From Isoperla grammatica (taxonomy: Eukaryota > Arthropoda > Insecta > Plecoptera > Perlodidae): 64,000 nt of DNA. Below, one piece after another: positions 1-10,132 of the stretch. The stretch is taken from NCBI GenBank assembly GCA_945910005.1, contig OX246747.1:10184525-10248524 (forward strand), given 5' to 3'. Every line of letters begins with the position of its first letter. Positions within the stretch are counted from its first letter, which is position 1. The notes under the pieces were generated by a model. That model saw only the letters and a program-made list of their open reading frames with translations, did not search any database and was not told the DNA's origin. The position numbers and the translations under genes were made by a program.

Positions 1-59
1 ATAATTGTGATGGTGCCTACCTTAAATATGGGGCATTATCGAGTTACACGTAAAATACA

Positions 60-1010
60 AAATGGCCACCATTATAGGTAGTTTTTCCAATTTACCGTCA
101 TAACCGTACGTTTTATGACAAAATTTAATATTACAAAAATTATTTCTTGTAAAATTGTTCACACATATGATATTTACATATTTTTATAGGACTTACTATT
201 AACCTAAAAATTAAAATTCCTCCATGTTAATTAGTACTAAAATGTGTTTTTTTTATTACGTGTTTCTCTTGAACGCCTAATACTTGAGTTTGGCACCATC
301 GAAATTATTATTCTATAAGCTAAAAGGAAGAGATTGAGCCCACTCCCATAGTCCATACTTGCTTCATCAAGTTGCCCAGGGGAGCCAATGCTTGTACATT
401 TGAGTACAGATTAACATACACTAATCTAAATTTGTAGGTAAAATGGTAAATCATATGAAAATACCTGAATATGAATTGTATGTAGAATTTTACAAGGAAT
501 ATTTTTTGTCATGTAAGATTTTGTCATAAATAGTACGGTTATGAAGATAAATTGCCAAAACCACCTGAAGTGACCGCCATTTTGTTTTTCCCATGCAACT
601 CGTAAACGCCTATCATTGGAGCTTGGCACCATCAATATTATTATTTGATGAGCTTAAAAGAAGATATTAAGACCACTCCCGTAGGTAACAGTTGCTTCAT
701 CAAGAAGCGAACGGGAGCCAAGTTTTGTACATTTGAGTTCAGATGCACACATACAAAAATTAAATTTGTACGTAAGTAGAACTTCCTATGCAAATATCCA
801 AGTATCATTTGTGTGTAGAATGTTACTAGAAACAATGTTTGTCGTATTAAGTTTTGCCAAAAAATGCACGATTGTGAAGATAAATAGGAAAAACCTCATG
901 AGACTCGGCCATTTTGTTTTTTATGTATAACTTGTAAACGCCTAATTTTGGAGCTTGGCACCATCCAAATTATTATTTAACAAGCTAAAACTAAGATATA
1001 AGTGTACTTT
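60..1010. repeat. ~332-bp tandem repeat with one inverted partial copy
   Basis: The motif GGCACCATC recurs at 292, 625 and 957, a spacing of 333 and 332 bp, and the sequence between is similar (cttcatcaag, gtacatttgag, gccattttg). The stretch at about 60-230 is a reverse-complement copy of the part near 450-585, so one unit is inverted relative to the others. The units are A+T rich and carry no convincing ORF. It looks like satellite DNA or the end of a repeat array that continues to the left. Confidence 0.75.
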
Positions 1011-1980
1011 TCTTTCGAAATAGTACAATATTATGATTGCCAATGCTTCTATGCATTACACTTGTGTTTAGCAGGCGCACAAAAGCCCCACGCATTCTTG
1101 TCTTTAATACTTCACTAATACCAATCGCTTGAAGATAAAATTATGAAAAAAAATCACCGATATGGCAACACTCTGACATTTCTAAACGTGTATGAATGTG
1201 TTTGTAATGCTTTGATAATATATGGTTGTCCCATGGTTTTATATATTGAGAATATATTAATTTTATACTTAATTGACGATAACTTTCGCAATATGTACCG
1301 TACATGAATAATTGTGACAAGGAAATATTTATCAATTAAACACAAATATATTTTATAGTAATCACTTTCGTTGTCAGACCAACCGTTTGGCCGTAATTGA
1401 GCGATATTCAATGCAAAGTGTAGTCAAAATTGGGGGCACCGCCCCCGCCCCCAGTCGCGGATATCGCTCTGGCACCAAAGTGCGCTTAATACTGTAAAAC
1501 CTCATGAACACATTGGTATATGGTGCTATACTCTTTTCTCGAAATTGCACAGGACTATGATTTTCGACACTTTGATGCTGGACTACAAGGTGCGAGTAGG
1601 ACATCTTCTAGAGGCCAATGGTGAAATACTGTATAATTTCTAACAACAATTAACACTGTTCTTTGTGTTGATATTCTGAGCGAATGTCAAGGTGGGAGGC
1701 ATGTTTACGCTCATATTTGCAAACATATCATGATGTTTATTATTGTAATCTTTTTTACCGACCCGACCAACTCAATGTATTGTCTAAAGAGGGCGCCGGC
1801 GTGCATTGTTCAAGTCATTGTTGTGTGGCGGTGAGTGTGATTGTGCGTTGTGTGCCTCTGGCATCCCCCTCTCGTTATTTTATATTTTATGTTCTTATTC
1901 ACAGTAAGTTTTAAAAGTAATACAACACAATTACCATCCTGTGTTATTAATCAATTACCTGTGGTCCATCCTACTAAACA
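1011..1980. other. unassigned A+T-rich DNA
   Basis: I see no recognisable protein, RNA or repeat here. Short ORFs on both strands have no recognisable domain. A small G+C-rich patch near 1430-1460 (gggggcaccgcccccgcccc) stands out from its surroundings. Confidence 0.4.
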
Positions 1981-2238
1981 AAGACGATGAGTGGGTGAAA
2001 ATGAAGATGAAATTGGGGGCTCTTTGGAGGAAAGGGGCAAGTAGGAGGGAGCTTGAGGAAAGGAGAAAGGGGCGGAAAGGGGATTGGGGTGTGGACTGCA
2101 CTTCGTCTGACTTCTCCTCCTCGACCAGTCCGGCTAGGGTGGCCCTACCAGAAGCATACGCTTCCGCCGGCATAGCTCTCGGGATCAACAAAGCACGCAA
2201 ACCTGCCCACCACGATAAGGTAGCAGTCCCTAGGCAGG
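1981..2238 (-). mobile_element. SINE, head A, tail missing
   Basis: This copy begins inside the body (gacgatgagtgggtga) and runs to the end of head A (ccctaggcagg). Head A at 2130-2170 folds as a three-way junction: CCGGC, hairpin TAGGG-TGG-CCCTA, CCA, hairpin GAAGC-ATAC-GCTTC, C, GCCGG. The tail and about 40 bp beside it are absent. No clear target-site duplication was found. Confidence 0.85.
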
Positions 2239-2751
2239 AATTGAATTGACAGTCCGCAGACAGTCCAGATGATGTAGACAATGGTGCTGGGATGTTGTAA
2301 AATCTTCAAACTTCAAAGCATCATATTCTACTTCAGATTTAACGTTCAACTTTAATGCGCGTTATCTCAGAACTACATTTGATATCACTCCTGACGCCAT
2401 AACTCAAAACGTTTATAAAAAGAATGTCATGAAAATTTTACAGCTTATTGATAGTTGTATTTTGTAGTAAGTGAACGTATAAAAAAGCCAAAAAGTAATG
2501 ACATAAATATGCAAAACAATAAAATGCAAGTACAAATGTAGGACAAATTACTTCAAAACCGTATTTTAGGATTTGTTACATTAATCTTTCAATTACTTCT
2601 ATATTTTTAAGGTAGAGGTTCAGTGAACTCACAACAGTCATATCAATCTGCAACAACAAAATCATACCGATCCATGCAAGAGTTGTCACGAAGTTACCTC
2701 AATTTAACATTACCGCTATAGTTACTACATTCTCCCCTAACATCAAAACGT
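2239..2751. other. unassigned A+T-rich DNA
   Basis: No ORF with a recognisable domain. It leads into the transposase relic on its right and may be decayed upstream sequence of that element. Confidence 0.35.
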
Positions 2752-3764
2752 TCCATGTGGCCTTTACAGGTCATAATAAATGAGTTACCACCCCAAATTC
2801 AAAGGAAACACATAATTTTATTCAGGTTGCCATTTGGTACAGTAAGGTGAAACCTAATATGGACACATTTATGGAACCCTTTATAAATGAGCTTCAGGAC
2901 TTGCATTTAAATGGCATTGTTTATGCAGATGAAAATGGTGAGGATATAAACCACAAAGTATATTGTGTTATATCCAGTGTCGACTCCGTAGCAAGACCTC
3001 TTCTGCAAACCTGAAACAATTTAATGGGGCCTTTGTATGTTCCTTTTGCCTTAAAGAAGGAACTCGATTGGCAGTTGGTGAAGGACGGGGATTTTCAACA
3101 ACATTTTAGAGATGCCCAGTTATCTGTGGAACATAACGCAAATAACGGTGTTAAGCCGGGTGTTCCATCCCTGATTAATGTACCTAACTTTAATATCATT
3201 GACGCATTCATCCCGGATAACATGCATGCAGTTTTGCTTGGTGTCGTTAGATGGTTTGTGACACAATGGCTGGATAGCGCAAACTCTGCACAAAACTGGT
3301 ATCTAGTAGGCCACATTAACGAAATAAATGACAAACTGACGCAAATCAAACCACCGTTCGAGATAACAAGGGCACCTAAATCGCTTGAAGAACAGAAGCT
3401 ATGGAAAGCCAGTGAATGGCGGTCATTCTTATTGTACTACTCGTTACCATGTTTAAAAGAGTATTTGCCACGGGCATACCTGAAACACTGGTACCTCTTA
3501 GTAGCTGGCATTTATTTTTTCCTTCAAGAGCGAATAAGTGATCATCATAAGGAAAATGCTTCAAGAGCTCTCCAGAAGTTTGTTTTGAAAAAAGAAACCC
3601 AGTATGGTAAAAGGTTTTGCACATTCAACCTACATCTTCTACTCCATCTGCCACAATCACTTGAAATCTGGGGGGCACTTTGGGCTACATCAACTTTTGT
3701 TTTTGAGTATTTTAATGGTGTTTTGAGAAAACTTTTCAATGGTACCCAGTATGTTCCTGATTGA
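2752..3764 (+). pseudogene. CACTA/EnSpm-like (TNP2-type) transposase relic
   Basis: The open stretch 3024-3764 contains the landmarks FIPDNMHAVLLGV, WKASEWRSFLLYYSLPCL and FVFEYFNGVL, typical of the C-terminal half of animal TNP2-like transposases. Upstream, other frames give WPLQVIINELPP (from about 2752), then IWYSKVKPNMDTF and later SVDSVARPLLQ with QFNGAFVCSFCLKEG, the conserved TNP2 block with a Cys pair. At least three frameshifts are needed: near 2830, one base missing near 3013, and one near 3065-3090. The Met at 3024 is therefore not a real start. The protein ends at 3764, before the usual C-terminus. This is a dead fragment of a DNA transposon; no terminal repeats were found. Confidence 0.8.
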
Positions 3765-3841
3765 CGATTGGCGGTGAGAGTGGTAATGACAAATTTGTAT
3801 TTACAATTTTAAATTAAAATACAAATGTACTTTGGTGTGTT

Positions 3842-3888
3842 TAGACGATGAAAATTTTGCACCAATGAAGATGAAATTGGGGGCTCTT
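3842..3888 (-). mobile_element. short SINE body fragment
   Basis: It shares gacgatga and then caatgaagatgaaattgggg with the SINE body, with an internal change. Both ends are missing. Confidence 0.5.
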
Positions 3889-3966
3889 GTAATTAATATT
3901 CAGAAGTTTAAATGCACCATCTTATATTCCTCAGACAAACTCGTCCGTACCGCCAGATAGAGACCC

Positions 3967-4488
3967 GTGAGTCTACCCTGGTTGCGAGGTGGGAGGAAAT
4001 ACGGGAGAGGCCACGGGATAGATATCTGCTCCAGGATGCCGCCATACGAAGGAGTGAGTCTACCCTGGTTGCGAGGTGGGAGGAAATACGGGAGAGGCCA
4101 CGGGATAGATACCTGCTCCAGGATGCCGCCATACGAAGGAGTGAGTCTACCCTGGTTGCGAGGTGGTAGGAAATACGGAAGAGGCCACGGGATAGATACC
4201 TGCTCCAGGATGCCGCCATACGAAGGAGTGAGTCTACCCTGGTTGCGAGGTGGGAGGAAATACAGGAGAGGCCACGGGATAGATACCTGCTCCAGGATGC
4301 CGCCATACGAAGGAGTGAGTCAACCCTGGTTGCGAGGTGGTAGGAAATACGGAAGAGGCCACGGGATAGATATCTGCTCCAGGATGCCGCCATACGAAGG
4401 AGTGAGTCTACCCTGGTTGCGAGGTGGTAGGAAATACGGAAGAGGCCACGGGATAGATATCTGCTCCAGGATGCCGCCGTACGAAGGG
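3967..4488 (+). repeat. 87-bp (29-codon) tandem repeat, six units
   Basis: Six units of exactly 87 bp begin gtgagtctaccctgg. Because 87 is a multiple of three, one plus frame reads across all units as a 29-residue repeat containing STLVARWEEIRERPRDRYLL and QDAAIRRSE. Units 1, 2 and 4 keep TGG-GAG (Trp-Glu); units 3, 5 and 6 have TGG-TAG (Trp-stop). The same frame continues past the array as ANEQLAQGRLNAVEFLNRMS up to about 4580, so the repeat seems to have expanded inside a charged, helical coding sequence of unknown identity. The other two long frames through the array are by-products of the period. Confidence 0.85.
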
Positions 4489-4576
4489 CCAATGAGCAAC
4501 TGGCCCAAGGTAGACTCAACGCAGTAGAATTCTTAAACCGCATGTCCCAAGTAAATTACAACTATTTCGGGAACTC

Positions 4577-4639
4577 TTTTCGTCGCCTCTTCCAACTAGC
4601 AGAGTCATTCTGGGCCTATTCTTCTCCGGGCCCAGACGG
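4577..4639 (-). mobile_element. SINE head B fragment
   Basis: cgtcgcctcttccaactagc, agagtcattctgggcctatt and ccgggcccagacgg match head B of the family. Body and tail are absent. Confidence 0.7.
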
Positions 4640-4676
4640 ATATCAAAAACCAACATTACTTTAACTCATATAAATC

Positions 4677-4877
4677 ATGAAGGTTAAAGACTACGTGGTT
4701 TGTGTCGAAGATTCCGTTAACGATCTCCCGTCATTCACCAATGCAAGAAGAGAGCAACTCTTTCAGTCCAGTGTGGTTAACAAATTGCCTAAACTTGGAG
4801 AAAAACACTGTACCAGTATTTGTATTGAAGTGGATGCAAATAACTCCTTCCAGTACCTCTTAATTCAAACCAATTAA
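4677..4877 (+). CDS. small ORF of unknown identity
   Basis: A 66-codon ORF (MKVKDYVVCVEDSVND...) lies between a SINE head and the first coiled-coil gene copy. The composition is protein-like (mixed polar and hydrophobic), but I recognise no domain. It may be an exon remnant of the coiled-coil element to its right, or chance. Confidence 0.2.
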   Translation: MKVKDYVVCVEDSVNDLPSFTNARREQLFQSSVVNKLPKLGEKHCTSICIEVDANNSFQYLLIQTN

Positions 4878-4954
4878 ATGAGAACTTAAGCAACTAAATA
4901 CTTGGATGTTTTGTTTGTTTACGGAAATTAACACTGTGCCGTCATTGGGGCATT

Positions 4955-5521
4955 CTTCTGCCACTAGTGGAGTTACTCCCACTCGCAGTGCCAGCGTTTC
5001 TGGGGATGGAACTAGCCATGGCACTGCTAGAAATAGGTAAGGTTTTGTCCGTGAGGAACAAATGTTGCAGCTCAAGTCTACACAAGAGCAGAAAGACGAG
5101 CTGCACGACATTCGAATGCGTGAAGCCAGAGCCGACATGGACGCTGCTCTATCACGTGCCCGTGCCGATGCTGCTCGGGAGCGAGCCGAGGTAGCTCGGG
5201 CCGAGATCCCGTCGGTCGAACTCCGGATTTTAAAGGCCCGAGCCTGGTTCGAGGAGGCCCGAGCTACCAGGGAAGAGGAACACCTGGAGTTTGACCAAGT
5301 GCATCGGAGTCGAGCTAGACCAGGAAGAGAAAGATCACCCCTGTAGGCTTTAATAGTTTTTCTATGCTTATGCTTGCATTGCTTCTATATTATTAGTGTT
5401 CTCCTAGGCCTTTTCAAGTTATTTTATATTTACCCACGCTTTTTTTCATCAGTTTTCTTGTTTTCTGTACAGAGAGGAATCCTGCGACGGACGAGTTTCC
5501 TTAAATAATACAGGGAATTAA
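4955..5521 (+). pseudogene. coiled-coil gene, copy 1 (two exons)
   Basis: Exon 1 (about 4955-5342) encodes a Ser/Thr-rich lead and then a charged helix rich in Arg, Ala and Glu (READMDAALSRARADAARE), a long coiled coil. A GT at 5343 and ctgtacag ending at 5472 allow splicing to a short second exon that stays open to a stop at about 5519. The apparent stop TAG at the end of exon 1 lies in the intron if this is right. An in-frame TAA at about 5037, where copy 2 has TTG, disables this copy. The second copy at 18.9 kb is similar through both exons and the intron. Function unknown; a structural protein of a mobile element is possible. Confidence 0.5.
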
Positions 5522-6343
5522 AATATGAGGAATGGTAGGTGTAGGCTACACCTAATGAGACTTACAAAGTGACAGCAAAGGTTTGTGCACATTGCTCCAA
5601 TAACAAGACTGTGTATGGGTGTTATTTTAAACTATATATAAAATTCCAATCTTATTTGTGCATCTTTGGCTAGTCGAGACGGTGAGTAGGTGATATACGA
5701 GGATATACGAGGATGCCTCTACAAAGGCAGCATTACATCAGAGTATTCTTTGGGCTCATCATCATTCCTGGATCTGGAACAACGATAATGTTGCAACCCT
5801 GAACGCTGAACGAACCAAATTGGAAATGTATTTTCAGTATATCAAAATACATTTTACATAATACATTTCCATGATAATAAACATTTTATAAAACATATTA
5901 TTAAAGTATTTTTTATCAGGTGGGATGTGTAGTATTTTATTTTGCAGGTTGAGATCTACCCAGGAACTGGCATTATGATAGAAAATACACACCTTACGGA
6001 GACCCAAGCTACAGAGAGTCCGGGCATTTTTAGCAACTATCTACTAGTAAACCTCTTTGATTTGCAAACCTTGATCAAGACCAATTACCAGGGGGGCCAA
6101 AGTAAGACTGCTGCTGGTCCAGACGACAGCCAACGCCCAGGCCTGGAGAAAAAAACTATAAAAGCTATCTACAGTAAGTCCTACATGATGCACAAGAAGT
6201 GCTCCAGATTTTAGGCTATGTACTCATCCAAAACTCTTTTAAATTTTTCCCAACTGATTGCTTGTACCGATCCCGCGATAGTGGGCCGTCAGCTGTTGTA
6301 TTCTCTCGCTCATACTGTCAAGTTGGTCGGTCGCTTGGATTGT
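5522..6343. other. unassigned DNA with a short SINE scrap
   Basis: A SINE-like patch is visible at about 5663-5705 (ggctagtcgagacggtgagt). The ORF at 5942-6214 shows no domain I recognise; ttttgcag at 5947 could be a splice acceptor. Nothing else is supportable. Confidence 0.3.
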
Positions 6344-6400
6344 TTGATTAATGGGGCTTAACGTCTCATATTTATGCAACTATGGCTAATCGAGACGATG
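6344..6400 (-). mobile_element. SINE 3' end fragment
   Basis: ttgattaatggggcttaacg followed by tctcatatttatgcaac and ctaatcgagacgatg is the 3' terminal part of the family. The rest is missing, as expected for a strongly 5'-truncated insertion. Confidence 0.7.
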
Positions 6401-6488
6401 ATAACTCGATAACTTGAGCTCAGCCTAGCTCAAGATTATTATAGAATGTACTATTTGTTTTTTCATCATAACCATGTTCTAAAATATG

Positions 6489-6666
6489 TCAATATAATTC
6501 ACATTCATTAACTGCATCCCCGAGAATCCTCATGGGAACTTCAACGCCATTTATATTTCTTGGTGCTTTGGGAATCATCACATCAGAGTTGATGAAGATA
6601 GAAGATACTGATAAGACCTGAGCATCATGGGATGAGCCTGGCAAAATGCAGCTGATATTTCTGAAT
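6489..6666 (-). pseudogene. PIF/Harbinger transposase exon fragment
   Basis: The minus strand encodes FRNISCILPGSSHDAQVLS and VEVPMRILGDA. These match the DDE_Tnp_4 (HARBI1-like) blocks PGS-x-HDA-x-VL and the LGD that contains a catalytic Asp. A minus-strand acceptor (ttacag) sits just before the exon at 6667-6668. The frame runs out at 6489 soon after the LGD block, so the remainder of the DDE domain is missing. A Myb-like fragment of the second Harbinger protein starts 440 bp to the right on the other strand. Confidence 0.65.
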
Positions 6667-6924
6667 CTGTAACATAAGTATGTCAATAACAATAACAGTC
6701 CTTCATTTACCTGACGTTACGTTATGATGACGTCATGGATTACAACGAATGAGCGAATTACACTGATTACGACCAATGGCAGGCTAGCTTGATATAAGAA
6801 CAAATCTCAAATATCTTCGAACTCTAATGGACATGCTGAATAGACGGCGTTTGGTGTGTATATTGGGTACGGTCCGAAACTTGTAGATGACTGTTTTAAT
6901 TAGTTGCAAAATGTCTGAATGGAT

Positions 6925-7075
6925 GGATATTTGGGCTTAACGTCTCATATTTTTGCAACAATGCTAATCGAGACGATGAGTGGGTGATATATGAAGATGA
7001 ACTAGGGGGGTGTTTGGAGGAAAGGGTCAAGTAGGAGGGCGGTGATGAAAATTGAAGGGGAGGAACCAAGGGATG
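6925..7075 (-). mobile_element. SINE, 5'-truncated
   Basis: The tail (atggatatttgggcttaacg) and body up to gtaggagggcggtgatga are present; the head is missing. It lies between the two Harbinger gene fragments. Confidence 0.7.
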
Positions 7076-7104
7076 AAGCAAAGCTAACACGTGAGTCTAG
7101 GTAT

Positions 7105-7320
7105 ACAGTAGACAGGAGGTAGAGGCGATGGTTACCGCACATGAGAAATACAGTGATATTTTGTCAGCCAAATTTGGTTGGGAATAACCAAAGTGGAAAA
7201 GGACCATTGCTGGTCGCAAATAACAAAAAGCGTTAATGCCGTGGGAACAGGAACTATAAGGACTACCGAAGAGATTAAGATGAAATGGAAAGACTTCAAG
7301 AAAAACTCAAAATGCAAAGG
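7105..7320 (+). pseudogene. Myb/SANT-like protein of a PIF/Harbinger element (fragment)
   Basis: One frame reads QEVEAMVTAHEKYSDILSAK; another, after a frameshift near 7195, reads SQITKSVNAVGTGTIRTTEE followed by IKMKWKDFKKNSKCK. This follows the Myb/SANT-like pattern of Harbinger accessory proteins (I..xVN, RT..E...KW.D.K). A donor GTAAGT follows at 7321. The in-frame TAA near 7183 and the frameshift show decay. In autonomous Harbingers this protein binds DNA and helps the transposase. Confidence 0.6.
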
Positions 7321-7514
7321 GTAAGTAGAAATTTCAGAACAATAATTCTGGAATTGAATTGAATTATTGGATGTTTAACGGCGCGTCAACAACTTGGTTA
7401 TTTGCGCCTAAACGAGACATATGTGACTATATTACATAACTATAAATCATCCTACAGAACAGTACAGAACTTTAGGTCTAACAAATAAAGCTTACAGAGA
7501 ACGTATTTTTAAGT

Positions 7515-7800
7515 TTATAGTTTATTAAAGAGTGCACTTTGCACTAGGAATTGTAAAAGCTTCTCAGAGTTGTCTCTATCTAAAATTTCTTCTAAAAGTA
7601 GTGGCAGGTCAATCTGTTGTTTTATGGCTTGGTATTTCGTGCATACTGTGAGCAGATGCTCGACAGTAATAGGCACATTGCATTGGTCACAACTGGGCGG
7701 TACCTTGTCTTCAGAAAAAAGGTAAGATTGGGTAAAATACGTATGGCAATTTGTGTAATTGTCCCGAGCCAAGATTACCCGCACAGTTTCAAACGATAGC
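7515..7800 (-). pseudogene. C-terminal end of a non-LTR retrotransposon polyprotein
   Basis: The minus strand encodes CDQCNVPITVEHLLTVCTKY, a Cys-x2-Cys...His...Cys tail found after the RNase H domain in Jockey/I-type elements, preceded by a run resembling the usual R-x-GH-x-x-x-THSYLL stretch (here CHTYFTQSYLF). Nothing upstream continues the frame. It is a short 3' fragment. Confidence 0.6.
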
Positions 7801-8213
7801 TAAGCAAGGTTTTTTTTCTTTCAATAGTTGGCTGTGATGGCATGCGCGAATGTCATTGCAATAAGCTGTTTGTTGGAAATCGACAACGTCAATGATTTGT
7901 CTTGTTCGTTGACGGAGACGTCTCTAAAGCTAAGTATTTCTTTCAAAGAATGTTACTGGAAAGGAAATTGTAACTTGATTTCAGTTTGTAGGCCTACCTA
8001 GTGATAATAATAGTAGTAAGAATAATACTAGCCATGTAGGCTGTAGGTCTAGGCTAGGCCTGAAGACTAGCCTAGATGGAGTAGGCCTACGCTAGACTTT
8101 AACATTGTTGTGCAGTTTTTAGCCTAGATGTGATGTCGTAGGTAGTGATTGTTGTAGGACACAGTTGTACTCTCTTAGTCATCATATGTTAAAGATTGTC
8201 TTGTTGTTTGCAG
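7801..8213. other. upstream region of the 8.2-kb gene
   Basis: No earlier exon could be assigned. The stretch 8030-8110 is crowded with variants of GTAGGCCTA. The true first exon of the gene to the right may lie here or be lost. Confidence 0.35.
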
Positions 8214-9871
8214 AAGAAATAAGTAATGTTGGCGAGGTGCCGCAAGTTGGGACAAATGAGGCGACCGCTAGGCCTACTTGTGGTAAGAATATATGCATCA
8301 TTTTTGTGAATATTTCATATAAGTCAGTGTTTTTGTTATTGAATAGCAGACCTGTGGTAGAGGATTGTGCAACATTTAGAGTGGCAGCTACTTGAATGTG
8401 TAGAAATTTGTTGAAAAGTTGTACACCATTGTACTAACAATAATAATAATAATAATAATACTAATATTCGGAATGAATATTCAATTGCACTTGTACACTA
8501 ACGCTTGTCTTGTTGTTTGTAGTCGAGGTAGCGGGGCGAAGTGTGGACACCGTGCCGCTGCTGCCGCGTCCGAAGGATGTCACCGCTGAGGAGTTGGAAG
8601 GTATGTAAACAATTACTTAATGAAATTGGGTTTGTATTGGGCAACTTCATTTCTGCATAAGAAATTGGTGTAATTTGGAATTCTTGTCAATTACTTGTGT
8701 TGTTGTATGTTGTGTCTACCTGAAAAATGTATCTAGTTCAAGGTTGTATAACAGACGAGGTGTTGGTAAGATGTGTCAAGTTCATAATAAATAAAGTCAC
8801 AGTCTATGCATTAATGAAGACAAATGTGAAACGTTTGGGACTTTCCCCCTGTATTGACAATAATAAACATGATAATAATATTAAGTTCGAACATACAATA
8901 TGACCTCAGACTAACGCTTGTCTCATTGTTTGTAGTTGAGGTGGTTCCAGAAGCATCGGGGAGGCCGCAGCCTCCAAAGGTGGTCACCCCTGATGAGTTG
9001 GAAGGTATGTAAGCAATTACTTAATGAAATTGTGTTTGTATTGGACATCATCATTTCTCCATAAGAAATTGGTGTAATTTGGAATTCTTGTCAATTACTT
9101 GTGTTCTTGTATATTGTGTCTACCTGAAAAATGTATCTACTTCATGGTTGTATATCAGACGAGGTGTTGGTAAGATATGTCAAGTCCATAATAAATAAAG
9201 TCACAGTCTATGCATTAATGAAGACAAATGTGAAACCTTTAGGACTTTCCCCCTGCATTGACAATAATAAACATGATAAGAATATTAAGTACGAACATAC
9301 AATATGACTTGTAGACTAACGCTTGTCTCATTGTTTATAGTTAAGGTGGTTCAAGGACCTTCGGGGAGACCGCAGCCTCCTCCAACAAATGGCGCCCGGC
9401 AGGCGAAAGGTATGTTAACAATTAATTGACATGACATGTGTTCGTATTAGAGCACATTTAGTAATTGAGCATTTCTCCATTAGAAACGGATGTAATTTGA
9501 AATCCTTGTCTATTCTTTTTACAACGCTTGTATTAGCTCTTGCCTTGTTTGTCTGGATGAAATCTTTGAATCGATATTCCACCTACTTTTAAATGTCCGA
9601 TCAAGCTGAAAATTTTTTACACAGACGTATTCCTAATGACAATTCATGAATCAACTGTCATATTTACTAAATTGTCAATTAATTCATCATAATAAATTAA
9701 TTAATGTTTCATGTGGAAATCGATGTTTAACGCACAGGCTCTCAGAAGCATGAAAGCCGTGCCGCCCGGCGCTGGCGGTGGAGGCGGCACCAGCAGCCCA
9801 TTGTGCATGTGGGAATGCAAAATATTTTGCCCCACAATACGGGGGCATTACATATTAATTTTAATAAATAA
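8214..9871 (+). CDS. multi-exon gene with tandemly duplicated phase-1 exons
   Basis: Five exons can be placed: 8214-8282, 8523-8600, 8936-9004, 9341-9409 and 9738-9871. Each internal exon starts after an AG, ends before GTAAG or GTATGT, has a length of 3n, and both boundaries are in phase 1, so they can be duplicated or skipped without a shift. Exons 3 and 4 are alike (VEVVPEASGRPQPPK and VKVVQGPSGRPQPPP), and the introns after exons 2 and 3 are nearly identical, so exon plus intron was duplicated with a ~410-bp step. The last exon is Arg/Trp-rich (SRAARRWRWRRHQQP) and stops at TAA 9869-9871. The first exon was not found. I do not recognise the product; a basic, nucleic-acid-binding C-terminus is an inference. 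A decayed paralogous last exon lies at 20.4 kb. Confidence 0.6.
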
Positions 9872-9874
9872 TGT

Positions 9875-9880
9875 AATAAA
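9875..9880 (+). terminator. polyadenylation signal AATAAA
   Basis: AATAAA lies four bases after the stop codon of the phase-1 gene. A downstream block (gtgtcctctagtcatttgcc) recurs at about 13747 and, more weakly, at 20666 after the paralogous exon. Confidence 0.5.
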
Positions 9881-9925
9881 ATAAAAAAAAATTGTTTAGA
9901 AATTTGTGTCCTCTAGTCATTTGCC

Positions 9926-10114
9926 ATGTCATCATGTTCATCAAAGAAGAGGGACAAGTTTTATCGTAAGTGGAAAATACACACCAGCCAAGAATATCTA
10001 AATAAATACAAAGAGATTAAAAAACTAGCAAAGCACACCATACGCAAATCACACGACGAATATGTGTGGAGGCTAGGCGAAGGAAACAAAAGCAAAGAGT
10101 TCAAATTCTGTTAA
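9926..10114 (+). pseudogene. non-LTR retrotransposon linker fragment
   Basis: KKRDKFYRKWKIHTSQEY and AKHTIRKSHDEYVWRL resemble the region between the endonuclease and reverse transcriptase of CR1/L2-type elements. It ends before the RT and is directly followed by the TIR element. Confidence 0.5.
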
Positions 10115-10132
10115 GATGCAGTAGCCTATTAT

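Noticed and set aside
2101..2249. ORFs reading ARVALPEAYASAGIALGINKA and the reverse ARPALLIPRAMPAEAYASGR-like frames, present in many places
   Set aside because: These are frames of SINE head A and recur wherever it does; there is no conserved start and the SINE copies contain frame changes.
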